Origin: Dyella ginsengisoli LA-4
GTDB lineage: Bacteria; Pseudomonadota; Gammaproteobacteria; Xanthomonadales; Rhodanobacteraceae
Length of the DNA stretch: 64,000 nt
Direction of reading: 5' to 3'
Assembly (NCBI RefSeq): GCF_000334915.1
Contig: NZ_AMSF01000056.1
Span: 1 to 64,000, forward strand
Part shown: piece by piece, positions 27,009-37,209 of the stretch
Layout of the letters: the number at the start of each line of letters is the position of its first letter
Numbering within the stretch: the stretch's first letter is position 1
Made by a program: the position numbers and the translations under genes
The notes under the pieces: model-generated
Told to the model about the DNA's origin: nothing
What the model saw: only the letters and a program-made list of their open reading frames with translations
Database searches by the model: none

Positions 27009-27802
27009 CAGGGGGCGCTCCCGGTCCAGTGGCTGGGCAGCGTGCTCAGCGTCTTGAGCAGGCCGTCGCCCTTGGGTGCCTCGCCACAGACGGCCTGGTC
27101 GACAGCGGTCTTGTAGCCATCGTTCATCAGCCCGACCCAGATCGTGCCATCCGGCCCGTGCGGGATCTTGAAGCTGCCCGTCGAGGTCATGTTGACCGGC
27201 GCCTCGGCCGAAAAGGCCGCAGGCGACTGCTCCCAGTAGGTGTTGCCGGATTGCTGGTCGGACGAGGAATAGATCACCAGGTAGCGGGCCTTCGGGTTGT
27301 CGATGGTGGTGCTGCCGAATGCGCCGGTGGTGGACTTGCTCCAGCCCATGTATTCGCACAGCGGGATGTCCTTGCCGTCGATCGGCTGGAACGCCTCGTC
27401 GAGCACGACCGTGGTCGGGGCGAACAGGTAGGCCGAGTGCAGCCAGCGGCCGTTCAATTCCGACTTGATCGCCACCCGGTAGGGCATTTTCAGGTCCGGC
27501 GGCAGCTTGAACGCGAGGAAGTGGCTGCGCACGCCGTTGAGGTTGGCCACCGGGCTGTTCGGGCCAAGCTGGAATTTCTTCGGCCGCCAGGGCAGCAGGG
27601 TGCCGTACGAGAAGTCGGCGAAGCTGGTGCAGCACGGCGTGGCGTCCTGCAGATGCTGCTGGGCCAGCTTCAGCGCATCGCCGGTGTCGGTCGGCGGGCG
27701 CAGGTTGGGCGGCACGAATACCTTGGCGCTGTGGCACGCGCCGAGGGCCAGGCACAGGCCGAGGGCGACGAGCAGGGCGGGAAGCTTGAACAGCAGGCGC
27801 AT
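27008..27802 (-). CDS. Lipoprotein resembling MalM
   Basis: 264 residues, lipobox LALGACHS (Cys at about 23). The segment TPCCTSFADFSYGTLLPW followed by SHFLAFKLP resembles the conserved start of the periplasmic MalM family of the maltose regulon, but no maltose genes are near. Other cysteines occur in LCEYMGW and AVCGEAP. Function unknown. It lies 18 bases after asnS on the same strand and overlaps the next small membrane protein gene. Confidence 0.6.
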   Translation of the reverse strand: MRLLFKLPALLVALGLCLALGACHSAKVFVPPNLRPPTDTGDALKLAQQHLQDATPCCTSFADFSYGTLLPWRPKKFQLGPNSPVANLNGVRSHFLAFKLPPDLKMPYRVAIKSELNGRWLHSAYLFAPTTVVLDEAFQPIDGKDIPLCEYMGWSKSTTGAFGSTTIDNPKARYLVIYSSSDQQSGNTYWEQSPAAFSAEAPVNMTSTGSFKIPHGPDGTIWVGLMNDGYKTAVDQAVCGEAPKGDGLLKTLSTLPSHWTGSAP

Positions 27803-27820
27803 GCTTGGGACTCGTGAGGA

Positions 27821-29236
27821 TCAGAACTCGGCCGAACCGGCCACGCGGGGGTAGGGGATGGCGTCGCGGATGTTGGACAGGCCGCAGACGTAGACCAGCA
27901 GTCGCTCGAAGCCCAGGCCGAAGCCCGCGTGCGGCACCGTGCCGTAGCGGCGCAGGTCGCGGTACCAGCTGTACGTTTCGGCATCCAGGCCGAACTTGGC
28001 CATGCGGGTGTCGAGGTAGTCCAGGCGTTCCTCGCGCTGCGCGCCGCCGATGATCTCGCCGATGCCGGGGGCCAGCACGTCCATCGCCGCCACGGTTTTC
28101 TCGTCGTCGTTCAGGCGCATGTAGAAGGCCTTGATCGCCTCGGGGTAGTTCATCACGACCACGGGGCGGCCGATATGTTTCTCGGCGAGGTAGCGCTCGT
28201 GTTCGGTCTGCAGGTCCACGCCCCAGGCGACCGGGAATTCGAACTTCTGGTCGGCGTTCTTCAGGATCTCGATGGCGTCGGTGTAGTCGATGCGCTCGAA
28301 CGGCTGGGCGATGAAGTTCTCCAGGCGGGTCACTGCTTCCGGCAGCACGCGTTCGGCGAAGAACGCCATGTCGTCGGCACGCTCTTCCAGCACCGCCTTG
28401 AAGATCGCCTTGAGGAAGCCCTCGGCGCAGTCGGCATTGTCATTGAGGTCGGCGAAGGCGATCTCCGGCTCCACCATCCAGAACTCGGCCAGGTGGCGCG
28501 GGGTGTTGGAGTTCTCGGCGCGGAAGGTCGGGCCGAAGGTGTAGACCTTGCTCATCGCCAGGCAGTACGCCTCGACGTTGAGCTGGCCGGAGACGGTGAG
28601 GAAAGCCTCGCGACCGAAGAAGTCCTTGCGGAAGTCGATCTTGCCGTCCGGCAGGCGCGGCAGGTTGGCCAGGTCCAGCGTGGACAGCCGGAACATGTCG
28701 CCGGCGCCCTCGGCGTCGGAGGTGGTGATGATCGGGGTGTTGATCCAGAAGAAGCCCTGTTCGGTGAGCCAGCGGTGGATCGCCGTCATCATCGTGTGGC
28801 GCACGCGGGTCACCGCGCCGAACAGGTTGGTACGCGGCCGCAGGTGGGCGACCTCGCGCAGGAATTCCATGGTGTGCGGCTTGGGCTGGATCGGGTAGGT
28901 CAGCGGGTCGTCGACGAAGCCGGTGACCTCCACCGTCTCGGCCTGGATCTCGAAGCGCTGGCCCTTGCCCTGCGACGGCACCAGGGTGCCGGTGACGATC
29001 AGGCCGGCGCCGGTGGTCAGGCGCTTCACCTCGGTCTCGTAGTTGGCCACCTGGTCGGTGACCACGGCCTGGATCGGGTCGAAGCAGGAGCCGTCGGTGA
29101 CGTTGACGAAGGACAGCCCGCCCTTGGACTCGCGGATGGTCCGCACCCAGCCGCGCACGGTCACCTTCTGACCGGCCTCGACCTGGCCGGAAAGGGCCTG
29201 CTTCACGCTGCACACCGTCGTGCTGACCAACGCCAT
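27821..29236 (-). CDS. asnS: Asparaginyl-tRNA synthetase
   Basis: 471 residues from ATG 29236, GGAG upstream. OB-fold anticodon-binding domain ([19 protein letters not shown]) then a class II catalytic core: motif 2 in [24 protein letters not shown] and motif 3 in [15 protein letters not shown]. The ENSNT..HLAEFWM and NYP segments identify the Asn rather than Asp enzyme. It attaches Asn directly to tRNA-Asn. The minus-strand run asnS, lipoprotein, membrane protein is closely spaced. Confidence 0.95.
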   Translation of the reverse strand: MALVSTTVCSVKQALSGQVEAGQKVTVRGWVRTIRESKGGLSFVNVTDGSCFDPIQAVVTDQVANYETEVKRLTTGAGLIVTGTLVPSQGKGQRFEIQAETVEVTGFVDDPLTYPIQPKPHTMEFLREVAHLRPRTNLFGAVTRVRHTMMTAIHRWLTEQGFFWINTPIITTSDAEGAGDMFRLSTLDLANLPRLPDGKIDFRKDFFGREAFLTVSGQLNVEAYCLAMSKVYTFGPTFRAENSNTPRHLAEFWMVEPEIAFADLNDNADCAEGFLKAIFKAVLEERADDMAFFAERVLPEAVTRLENFIAQPFERIDYTDAIEILKNADQKFEFPVAWGVDLQTEHERYLAEKHIGRPVVVMNYPEAIKAFYMRLNDDEKTVAAMDVLAPGIGEIIGGAQREERLDYLDTRMAKFGLDAETYSWYRDLRRYGTVPHAGFGLGFERLLVYVCGLSNIRDAIPYPRVAGSAEF

Positions 29237-29400
29237 GGATTGAAACTCCTGCTGCCGCGCCGCATCTGGACGCATGAACTGTGGGAAGAGATGGCCGGGC
29301 GGGATGCCGAAAGGATCGGAACCGGCCAAACCCGCATGATAATGTAGGTTCCGACGGACCCGCGAGCCTTTGCCGGTCGCCACGTAAACGGTTGCACGCC

Positions 29401-29727
29401 ATGACGATTTCCATCACCCCCGCCGCCAGCCAGCGGATGCGCCACTTCCTCGACCAGACGCCCACGGCGCCTGGCGTGCGCTTCGGTGTGAAGCGCACCG
29501 GCTGTTCCGGCTTTGCCTACGTGGTGGATCTGGCCAACGAGGTCGCCGCCGACGACCAGGTGATCGAGATCGACGGCCTGCCGGTGGTGGTCGACGCCAG
29601 GAGTCTGCCGCTGGTCGACGGCACCGTGATCGACTTCCAGCGCCAGGGGCTCAACGCCAGCTTCGTGTTCCACAACCCCAACGCCACCGGCGAGTGCGGT
29701 TGCGGCGAGAGCTTCACGGTCGGCTGA
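29401..29727 (+). CDS. A-type iron-sulfur cluster carrier (IscA/ErpA family)
   Basis: 108 residues from ATG 29401. The three conserved cysteines that hold an iron or Fe-S cluster are C35 (TGCSGF), C99 and C101 (ECGCGESF). Such proteins pass clusters from assembly scaffolds to apo-enzymes. It is not in an isc or suf operon here (sufE is 25 kb away), so it may be the stand-alone iscA or erpA copy. It is read divergently from asnS. Confidence 0.9.
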   Translation: MTISITPAASQRMRHFLDQTPTAPGVRFGVKRTGCSGFAYVVDLANEVAADDQVIEIDGLPVVVDARSLPLVDGTVIDFQRQGLNASFVFHNPNATGECGCGESFTVG

Positions 29728-29772
29728 ACGGTCCCTCGGCGTCTCTGCGCCGATTTCCTGCAAATCAATTGC

Positions 29773-29802
29773 TTGCGGCCGCCGCCCGGTGCGCCGTACA
29801 AT
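29773..29802 (+). promoter_or_regulatory. Sigma-70 promoter for the rpsF operon
   Basis: TTGCGG (29773-29778), 18-base spacer, TACAAT (29797-29802). About 100 bases before rpsF, leaving room for a leader in which S18/S6 could bind for autoregulation. Confidence 0.6.
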
Positions 29803-29910
29803 TCCGCTTCTGTCCACGGCGAACAGGCCGCGGGCGGAACCTTGCCTCACCGCACCGACGGGAGGCTGCCAGGCCTGAAAAAGGCCGCATCCACAAGGAG
29901 TTACCGAACA

Positions 29911-30333
29911 ATGACCCTGCGTCATTACGAAGTTGTGTTCCTGGTCCACCCTGACCAGAGCGAGCAGGTGCCGGCGATGATCGAGCGCTACAAGGCGCTG
30001 ATCGAGGCCGACGGCGGCAAGATCCACCGCCTCGAGGACTGGGGCCGCCGCCAGCTGGCGTACCCGATCGTCGACCTGGCCAAGGCGCACTACGTGCTGC
30101 TGAACATCGAGGTCACCCAGAACGCGCTGAACGAGCTCGAGTCGGGCTTCCGCTTCAACGACGCCGTGCTGCGCCACCTGTGCATCCGCCGCGACGAGGC
30201 CGATACCGAGCCGTCCTTCATCCTGAAGTCGAAGGAAAAGGACGACGCCAAGGGTTCGCGTCGCCGTGACGACGACAACGAAGGCGACGACCGCCGCGGC
30301 AGCCGCGACAACGATCGCGACAGCGACGACTGA
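29911..30333 (+). CDS. rpsF: 30S ribosomal protein bS6
   Basis: 140 residues, AAGGAG before ATG. Core [39 protein letters not shown] is standard bS6. After about residue 105 there is a charged tail rich in Asp and Arg (for example [14 protein letters not shown]), longer than the E. coli acidic end that RimK extends with glutamates. bS6 pairs with bS18 on the platform of the 30S subunit; rpsR follows 17 bases later. priB, between them in E. coli, is absent here. Confidence 0.96.
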   Translation: MTLRHYEVVFLVHPDQSEQVPAMIERYKALIEADGGKIHRLEDWGRRQLAYPIVDLAKAHYVLLNIEVTQNALNELESGFRFNDAVLRHLCIRRDEADTEPSFILKSKEKDDAKGSRRRDDDNEGDDRRGSRDNDRDSDD

Positions 30334-30350
30334 TCAGGAGCACACAAGCC

Positions 30351-30581
30351 ATGTCCAAGTTCTTCCGCCGCCGCAAGTTCTGCCGCTTCACCGCCGAAAA
30401 GGTGAAGGAGATCGACTACAAGGATCTCAACACGCTGCGCCAGTACGTGACCGAGAACGGCAAGATCGTGCCGAGCCGCATCACCGGCACCAAGGCCCGA
30501 TACCAGCGCCAGCTGGCGACCGCGATCAAGCGCGCCCGCTTCCTGGCCCTGCTGCCGTACACCGACAACCACGACGTCTAA
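30351..30581 (+). CDS. rpsR: 30S ribosomal protein bS18
   Basis: 76 residues. [50 protein letters not shown] and [13 protein letters not shown] are the whole-family signatures. The single cysteine is in the KFCRF segment. Second gene of rpsF-rpsR-rplI. Confidence 0.97.
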   Translation: MSKFFRRRKFCRFTAEKVKEIDYKDLNTLRQYVTENGKIVPSRITGTKARYQRQLATAIKRARFLALLPYTDNHDV

Positions 30582-30688
30582 GTCGTATCCCGCGTGCCGG
30601 GCTCCGGTCCGGCGCGCGGGCGCTCACTCTTCGGACAACCGTCCACGGCTGCGCCGGGCCACACCGGTGCTAACGAAAGGAAAAAACC

Positions 30689-31138
30689 ATGGAACTGATT
30701 CTTCTCGAGAAAGTCCGCAACCTCGGCAACCTGGGCGACAAGGTCAGCGTGAAGCCGGGTTACGGCCGCAACTACCTGCTGCCGCAGGGCAAGGCCGTGC
30801 CGGTCACCGCCGCCAACCTCGAAGCCTTCGAGAAGCGCCGTGCCGAGTACGAAGCCAAGGCTGCCGCGCAGCTGTCGGGCGCCGAGGGCCGCAAGGCCAA
30901 GCTGGAAGGCGCCGAGGTGACCATCGAAGCCAATGCCAGCCCCGAGGGCAAGCTGTACGGCTCGGTCGGTCCGCGCGAGATCGCCGACGCCCTGCAGGCG
31001 GCCGGCCATGACGTGCACAAGAACGAAGTGATCCAGGGCGAAGGCCCGATCCGCAACACCGGCGAGTACGAGGTCGTGGTGTCGCTCCACGCCGACATCC
31101 AGACCACCGTCAAGGTGATCGTGGTCGGCGAGAAGTAA
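30689..31138 (+). CDS. rplI: 50S ribosomal protein bL9
   Basis: 149 residues, full length, AAGGAAA site upstream. N-terminal RNA-binding domain [19 protein letters not shown] with [16 protein letters not shown], long central helix, and C-terminal domain with [12 protein letters not shown]. Last gene of the operon before an intrinsic terminator. Confidence 0.97.
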   Translation: MELILLEKVRNLGNLGDKVSVKPGYGRNYLLPQGKAVPVTAANLEAFEKRRAEYEAKAAAQLSGAEGRKAKLEGAEVTIEANASPEGKLYGSVGPREIADALQAAGHDVHKNEVIQGEGPIRNTGEYEVVVSLHADIQTTVKVIVVGEK

Positions 31139-31160
31139 GTCCACCCTTCCCGGGTTTGGA

Positions 31161-31186
31161 AACGGGCGCCGCGAGGCGCCCGTTTT
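31161..31186 (+). terminator. Intrinsic terminator of rpsF-rpsR-rplI
   Basis: AACGGGCGCC, loop GCGA, GGCGCCCGTT followed by TT. 22 bases after the rplI stop. Confidence 0.9.
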
Positions 31187-31225
31187 CGTTGGCGACCATT
31201 GGATGGCGGGCGTTGCCGGACCGGG

Positions 31226-31267
31226 TTATCCACGGCTGGCCACAGCTTATCCACAGGCTGGCCACAG
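31226..31267 (+). promoter_or_regulatory. Two DnaA boxes in a phased tandem repeat upstream of dnaB
   Basis: TTATCCACG (31226-31234) and a consensus TTATCCACA (31247-31255), each followed by GGCTGGCCACAG (31234-31245, 31256-31267). The CCAC cores begin at 31230, 31240, 31251 and 31262, that is 10-11 bp apart on one DNA face. The repeat sits 106-147 bases before the dnaB start and probably lets DnaA control helicase expression or binds DnaA as a reservoir. Confidence 0.7.
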
Positions 31268-31372
31268 ACTTGTTGTCTCGTTCCGCGCGACGCGCCCGCG
31301 TATGCTGGCCCGTCAGTACCCTTCGCCTGCGTGCGTCACCCGCGCGGCTGTTTCCCTGTGAGGTATCGCTCC

Positions 31373-32770
31373 ATGTCCTTCGTTTCCGAGCGCAAAGGCG
31401 AGCGCGCGCCCAGCATCGAGTCGCTGCGCGTGCCGCCGCACTCCATCGACGCCGAACAGGCGGTGCTGGGCGGCCTGATGCTGGCACCCGACGCGCTGGA
31501 CAAGGTTGCCGACCGGCTCTCCGAGGGCGATTTCTACCGCAAGGACCATCGCCTGATCTGGCGCGCGATCACCGAGCTGGCGAACAAGGGCATGCCCTGC
31601 GACGCGGTGACCCTGGGCGACTGGTTCGAGGCCAACGGCCTGGCCGAGATGGTCGGCGGCGCCAGCTACCTGGCCGAGCTGGCCAATACCACGCCGAGTG
31701 CGGCGAACATCGGCGCCTATGCGGACATCGTGCGCGAGAAGTCGATCCTGCGGCAGCTGATCGACGCGGGCGTGGCGATCAGCGAGGACGGCTACCTGCC
31801 GGACGGCAAGAGCGTGCAGGAGGTGCTGGAAAGCGCCGAGCAGCGCGTGTTCAAGATCGCCGAGTCCGGCTCGCGCGGCAAGAAGGACTCGGTGTCCATG
31901 CGCGAGGCGGTGAAGGACGCGTTCCGCCTGCTGCACGAGCGCTACCAGAACCGCGGTCAGCTCACCGGCATCTCCACCGGCTTCAACGACCTGGACGAGC
32001 TGACCTCGGGTCTTCAGCCATCGGACCTGATCATCGTCGCGGCGCGTCCCTCGATGGGCAAGACCGCGTTCTCGGTGAACATCGCCGAGGCCGCCGCGTT
32101 GCGCGGCAAGAAGGCGGTGGTGATCTTCTCGATGGAAATGTCTTCCTCGCAGCTGGCGCTGCGCCTGATCTCCTCGATCGGCCGCATCCATGCGCAGCAC
32201 CTGCGCAACGGCGACCTGGAGGAGGAGGACTGGCCGCGCGTCACCAATGCCATCGCGATTCTCTCCGAGGCGAAGATCTTCATCGACGACACGCCGGGCC
32301 TGTCGCCGGTGGAGCTGCGCTCGCGCGCGCGCCGCCTGCACCGCGAGCACGGCGGGCTGGGCCTGATCGTGATCGACTACCTGCAGCTGATGCAGGTGCC
32401 CGGGAACAAGGAGAACCGCGCCACCGAGATTTCAGAAATCTCGCGTTCACTCAAGGGCCTCGCCAAGGAGCTGAACGTGCCGGTGATCGCCCTTTCCCAG
32501 TTGAACCGCTCGCTGGAGCAGCGCGCGGACAAGCGTCCGATGATGTCCGACCTGCGCGAGTCGGGCGCCATCGAGCAGGACGCCGACGTGATCATGTTCA
32601 TCTACCGCGACGAGTACTACAACAAGGAGTCGCCGGACAAAGGCCTGGCCGAGATCATCATCGGCAAGCAGCGTAATGGCCCTACCGACACGGTGAAGCT
32701 GACCTTCCTCGGCCACTACACCAAGTTCGAGAACTACGCGCCGGATTCGTTCGTCGGCGCGTTCGAGTGA
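31373..32770 (+). CDS. dnaB: Replicative DNA helicase DnaB
   Basis: 465 residues from ATG 31373. N-terminal primase-interacting domain (PPHSIDAEQAVLGGLML) and RecA-like C-terminal domain: Walker A ARPSMGKTAFSVN, Walker B LIVIDYLQLM, ALSQLNRSLEQR, arginine finger region near IEQDADVIMFIYRDE. The hexamer unwinds DNA at the fork. Two DnaA boxes precede it. alr and radA follow in the same direction, a common order in gammaproteobacteria. Confidence 0.97.
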   Translation: MSFVSERKGERAPSIESLRVPPHSIDAEQAVLGGLMLAPDALDKVADRLSEGDFYRKDHRLIWRAITELANKGMPCDAVTLGDWFEANGLAEMVGGASYLAELANTTPSAANIGAYADIVREKSILRQLIDAGVAISEDGYLPDGKSVQEVLESAEQRVFKIAESGSRGKKDSVSMREAVKDAFRLLHERYQNRGQLTGISTGFNDLDELTSGLQPSDLIIVAARPSMGKTAFSVNIAEAAALRGKKAVVIFSMEMSSSQLALRLISSIGRIHAQHLRNGDLEEEDWPRVTNAIAILSEAKIFIDDTPGLSPVELRSRARRLHREHGGLGLIVIDYLQLMQVPGNKENRATEISEISRSLKGLAKELNVPVIALSQLNRSLEQRADKRPMMSDLRESGAIEQDADVIMFIYRDEYYNKESPDKGLAEIIIGKQRNGPTDTVKLTFLGHYTKFENYAPDSFVGAFE

Positions 32771-32846
32771 TTTCCCTCTTTCCGGCGCGGCCGGTCGGGG
32801 CCTCCGTCCCCGGCAGGCAGGCGTCGCTGCCCGTCGATCCACGACC

Positions 32847-33935
<1,089 letters not shown>

Positions 33936-34019
33936 CACGAACCGGGGGTGGGCTCGTCTCGTCGGCTGCGATGCGTGCCGGCTAAGCTTGCCGCTTCGTC
34001 GATCCGGCAGGAACCACCG

Positions 34020-35396
34020 ATGGCCAAGGCCAAGACCGCCTATGTCTGCACCGAATGCGGTGCCGAGCACTCCAAGTGGCAGGGGCAGTGCGTCGAGTGC
34101 GGGGTGTGGAACACGCTGAGCGAGATCGTGCTGCAGCCGGCGGTGAAGTCGGCCGGCGCGGCGCGTGGCGGCTACGCGGGCAAGGCGGCCGGCGCGACGA
34201 AGGTGACGCCGCTGACCGAGGTGGCGGTGACCGCCGAGTCGCGCACGCTCACCGGCATCGGCGAGCTGGACCGGGTGCTCGGCGGCGGCCTGGTCGACGG
34301 CTCGGTGGTGCTGATCGGCGGCGATCCGGGCATCGGCAAGTCCACGCTGCTGCTGCAGATGCTCGGCACGCTGGGCGGGCAACTGCCCAGCGTCTACGTG
34401 TCCGGCGAGGAATCGCTGGCCCAGGTGGCGGCCCGCGCGCAGCGGCTGGACCTGCCCCTGGCGCCGCTGCACGGCCTGGCCGAAACCTGCATCGAGCGCA
34501 TCCTCGAGCAGGCCGTCGCCAGCCGGCCGCGCGTGCTGGTGGTCGACTCGATCCAGACCATCTGGACCGAGCTGCTTACGGCGGCGCCGGGATCGGTCAG
34601 CCAGGTGCGCGAGTCGGCGGCCAAGCTCACCCGCTTCGCCAAGGAGACCGGCACGTCGGTGTTCCTGGTCGGCCACGTGACCAAGGAGGGCGGCATCGCC
34701 GGCCCGCGCGTGCTCGAGCACATGGTCGATGCGGTGCTGTACTTCGAGGGCGAGTCCGGTTCGCGCTTCCGGGTGCTGCGGGCGTTCAAGAACCGCTTCG
34801 GCGCGGTCAACGAGCTGGGCGTGTTCGCGATGAGCGAGAAGGGCCTGCGCGAAGTGCCGAACCCGTCGGCGATCTTCCTCTCCGCACACAGCGGTCCGAC
34901 ACCGGGCAGCGCGGTGATGGTCACCCGCGAGGGCACCCGGCCGCTGCTGGTGGAGGTGCAGGCGCTGGTCGACCAGAGCTCGCTCGGCAACCCGCGTCGC
35001 GTGGCGCTGGGCCTGGAGCAGAACCGGCTGGCGATGCTGCTGGCCGTACTGCATCGGCACGGCGGCGTGGCGGCCTACGACCAGGACGTGTTCGTCAACG
35101 TGGTCGGCGGCATCCGCGTGCAGGAGACCGCCGCCGACCTGCCGGTGCTGCTGGCAGTGCTGTCTTCGCTGCGCGACCGGCCGCTGCCGGACAAGACCAT
35201 CGCCTTCGGCGAGGTTGGCTTGTCCGGTGAGATCCGTCCCGTGCCCAACGGCGAGGAGCGCCTGAAAGAGGCGGCCACGCACGGCTTCCGCCGCGCCATC
35301 GTGCCGAAGGCGAACGCGCCCAAGCGAGGGCGGGTGGGCGAGATGGAGGTGGTCGGCGTGGAGCGCCTGTCCGAGGCAATCGACGCCTGCCGCTGA
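34020..35396 (+). CDS. radA: DNA repair protein RadA (Sms)
   Basis: 458 residues from ATG 34020 (AGGA upstream). Four-cysteine zinc finger (VCTECGAEHSKWQGQCVECG), RecA-like ATPase with Walker A GGDPGIGKST, the RadA-specific KNRFG motif (KNRFGAVNELGVF) and a Lon-protease-like C-terminal domain (FGEVGLSGEIRPV). It processes recombination intermediates by helping branch migration. Confidence 0.96.
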   Translation: MAKAKTAYVCTECGAEHSKWQGQCVECGVWNTLSEIVLQPAVKSAGAARGGYAGKAAGATKVTPLTEVAVTAESRTLTGIGELDRVLGGGLVDGSVVLIGGDPGIGKSTLLLQMLGTLGGQLPSVYVSGEESLAQVAARAQRLDLPLAPLHGLAETCIERILEQAVASRPRVLVVDSIQTIWTELLTAAPGSVSQVRESAAKLTRFAKETGTSVFLVGHVTKEGGIAGPRVLEHMVDAVLYFEGESGSRFRVLRAFKNRFGAVNELGVFAMSEKGLREVPNPSAIFLSAHSGPTPGSAVMVTREGTRPLLVEVQALVDQSSLGNPRRVALGLEQNRLAMLLAVLHRHGGVAAYDQDVFVNVVGGIRVQETAADLPVLLAVLSSLRDRPLPDKTIAFGEVGLSGEIRPVPNGEERLKEAATHGFRRAIVPKANAPKRGRVGEMEVVGVERLSEAIDACR

Positions 35397-35415
35397 GGCC
35401 CGTCGGGCCGCTTCG

Positions 35416-36279
35416 TCAGGAGGCGAATACCACCGTCTTGTGGCCGTCGACCAGCACGCGGTCGTCCAGCACCAGCCGCAGGGTACGCGCCAGCACGCGG
35501 CGCTCGATGTCGCGGCCGATGCGGATCAGGTCCTCGGGGGTGTCGCTGTGGCTGACCCGTTCGATGTCCTGTTCGATGATCGGGCCTTCGTCGAGGTCGG
35601 CGGTGACGAAGTGCGCGGTGGCGCCGATCAGCTTGACCCCGCGGCGGTGCGCCTGATGGTAGGGCCTGGCGCCCTTGAAGCCGGGCAGGAACGAGTGATG
35701 GATGTTGATGCAGCGTCCGGCGAGCTTGCCGGCCAGCTCGTCGGAGAGCACCTGCATGTAGCGGGCGAGCACCACCAGCTCCGCCCCGGACTGCTCGATC
35801 ACTGCCCACACCTGCGCTTCCTGTTCCGCCTTGTTGGCCCGGCCGACCGGCAGGTAGTGGAAGGGGATCCCGTCGAAGTCCAGGTGGCGATAGGTCTCGC
35901 GCGGATGGTTGGCCACGATGCCGACGATGTCCATCGGCAGTTCGCCGATGCGCCAGCGGTAGAGCAGGTCGGCCAGGCAGTGGTCAAACTTCGACACCAT
36001 CAGCAGGACGCGGCGACGCCGGTCGCGCGGGCGCAGCGTCCACTGCATGCCGAATCGCTGGGCGACCACCTTGAAGCCGGCGCGCAGGTCGTCCGCTTCC
36101 ACGTCCGGCGTGCACGGGCGGAACACCAGCCGCATGAAGAACTGCCCGGTCTGGGCATCGCCGAACTGCTGCGCCTCGAGGATGTTGCTGCCCTGGGCGG
36201 CAAGGTGACTGGAGACGGCGCCCACGATGCCGGGGCGGTCGGCGCAGGAGAGGGTCAGGACGAACTGCGCGGCTTCCAT
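35416..36279 (-). CDS. purU: Formyltetrahydrofolate deformylase
   Basis: 287 residues. N-terminal ACT domain (about 5-85, [20 protein letters not shown]) and a C-terminal formyltransferase-like domain with catalytic Asn/His/Asp context ([43 protein letters not shown]). It hydrolyses 10-formyl-THF to formate and THF, balancing one-carbon units. It sits 15 bases downstream of ypjD on the same strand. Confidence 0.93.
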   Translation of the reverse strand: MEAAQFVLTLSCADRPGIVGAVSSHLAAQGSNILEAQQFGDAQTGQFFMRLVFRPCTPDVEADDLRAGFKVVAQRFGMQWTLRPRDRRRRVLLMVSKFDHCLADLLYRWRIGELPMDIVGIVANHPRETYRHLDFDGIPFHYLPVGRANKAEQEAQVWAVIEQSGAELVVLARYMQVLSDELAGKLAGRCINIHHSFLPGFKGARPYHQAHRRGVKLIGATAHFVTADLDEGPIIEQDIERVSHSDTPEDLIRIGRDIERRVLARTLRLVLDDRVLVDGHKTVVFAS

Positions 36280-36294
36280 CTCCCCTCCACTCCG

Positions 36295-37095
36295 CTACAT
36301 GCTGCGATGAAGAACCAGTTCGAGCACGGCCTTGGTGCCGAAGAACGCCAGCACCAGCAGTGCCGTGCCGGACAGCGTGAGGTTCACCGCGCGACGGCCG
36401 CGCCAGCCGTAGCGCCAGCGGCCGAACAGCAGCGCGCCGAACACCAGCCAGGCGAGGATCGACAGCACCGTCTTGTGCACCAGGTGCTGGCCGAACAGGT
36501 TGTCGACGAACAGCGCGCCGGTAACCAGGGTCAGGGTCAGCAGGGCGAAGCCGGCGCCGATCAGCTGGAACAGCAGCGACTCGGTCAGGGTCAGCGGCGG
36601 CAGGGCGCGCAGCCAGGGACCGAACTGGCGATGGCGCAGGCCGCGTTCCTGCACTGCCAGGCCGATCGCCAGCACCGCGGCGATCGACAGCACGCTGAAG
36701 GCGAGCAGGGCGATCGTCACGTGCAGCTTGATCTGCCAGTCCATCGGTGTAGGCACGGTGGGCGGTGCGATGAAACCGTCGATGGCCACCAGCAGGGCAG
36801 ACAGGGGAAACACCGCCACGCCGAGTATCGCGACCGGCCGGGTCAGGTTCACCAGCAGGGTCAGCGCCGACACCACGCAGGCGACCAGCGAAAGCGCGGC
36901 GAAGAAGTGCAGGTCCAGCGCGCCGCGGTGCATGCTGAGCAGCGCCGTGGCGTGCAGCAGGACGGCGGCAGCGGCCACCACCAGCGGCATGCGCCCCCCG
37001 GGAGGCCGGCCCTCGCCGAGCAGCGGCCAGGCGAGCGCGGCCGTGGCGATCAGGTAGAGGGCGACGGCCAGCAGGTTGAGCGCGGAAAGGATCAT
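36295..37095 (-). CDS. ypjD: CcsA-like cytochrome c assembly family membrane protein (YpjD)
   Basis: 266 residues from ATG 37095, with about eight membrane helices. The C-terminal half contains the family helix ending GQHLVHKTVLSILAWLVF; conserved histidines are at LHVTIALLAF and HLVHK. E. coli YpjD, of unclear function, is likewise transcribed divergently from ffh, as here. It is often grouped with heme-handling CcmC/CcsA proteins but lacks a clear tryptophan-rich WWD motif. Confidence 0.85.
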   Translation of the reverse strand: MILSALNLLAVALYLIATAALAWPLLGEGRPPGGRMPLVVAAAAVLLHATALLSMHRGALDLHFFAALSLVACVVSALTLLVNLTRPVAILGVAVFPLSALLVAIDGFIAPPTVPTPMDWQIKLHVTIALLAFSVLSIAAVLAIGLAVQERGLRHRQFGPWLRALPPLTLTESLLFQLIGAGFALLTLTLVTGALFVDNLFGQHLVHKTVLSILAWLVFGALLFGRWRYGWRGRRAVNLTLSGTALLVLAFFGTKAVLELVLHRSM

Positions 37096-37174
37096 GGCCG
37101 GGCAGTGTCGCACAGCCATCCGCGGCTCGGGCAGGGGTGCGGCGGACGATCCTGTCGGATGCCGGGCGGTTGGC

Positions 37175-37180
37175 TATAAT
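37175..37180 (+). promoter_or_regulatory. TATAAT -10 element of ffh
   Basis: Consensus TATAAT 30 bases before the ffh ATG. No convincing -35 at 17 bases (CTGTCG), so strength is uncertain. Confidence 0.5.
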
Positions 37181-37209
37181 CGAACGCTTTCCACCCTGGT
37201 TTCCCCCGC

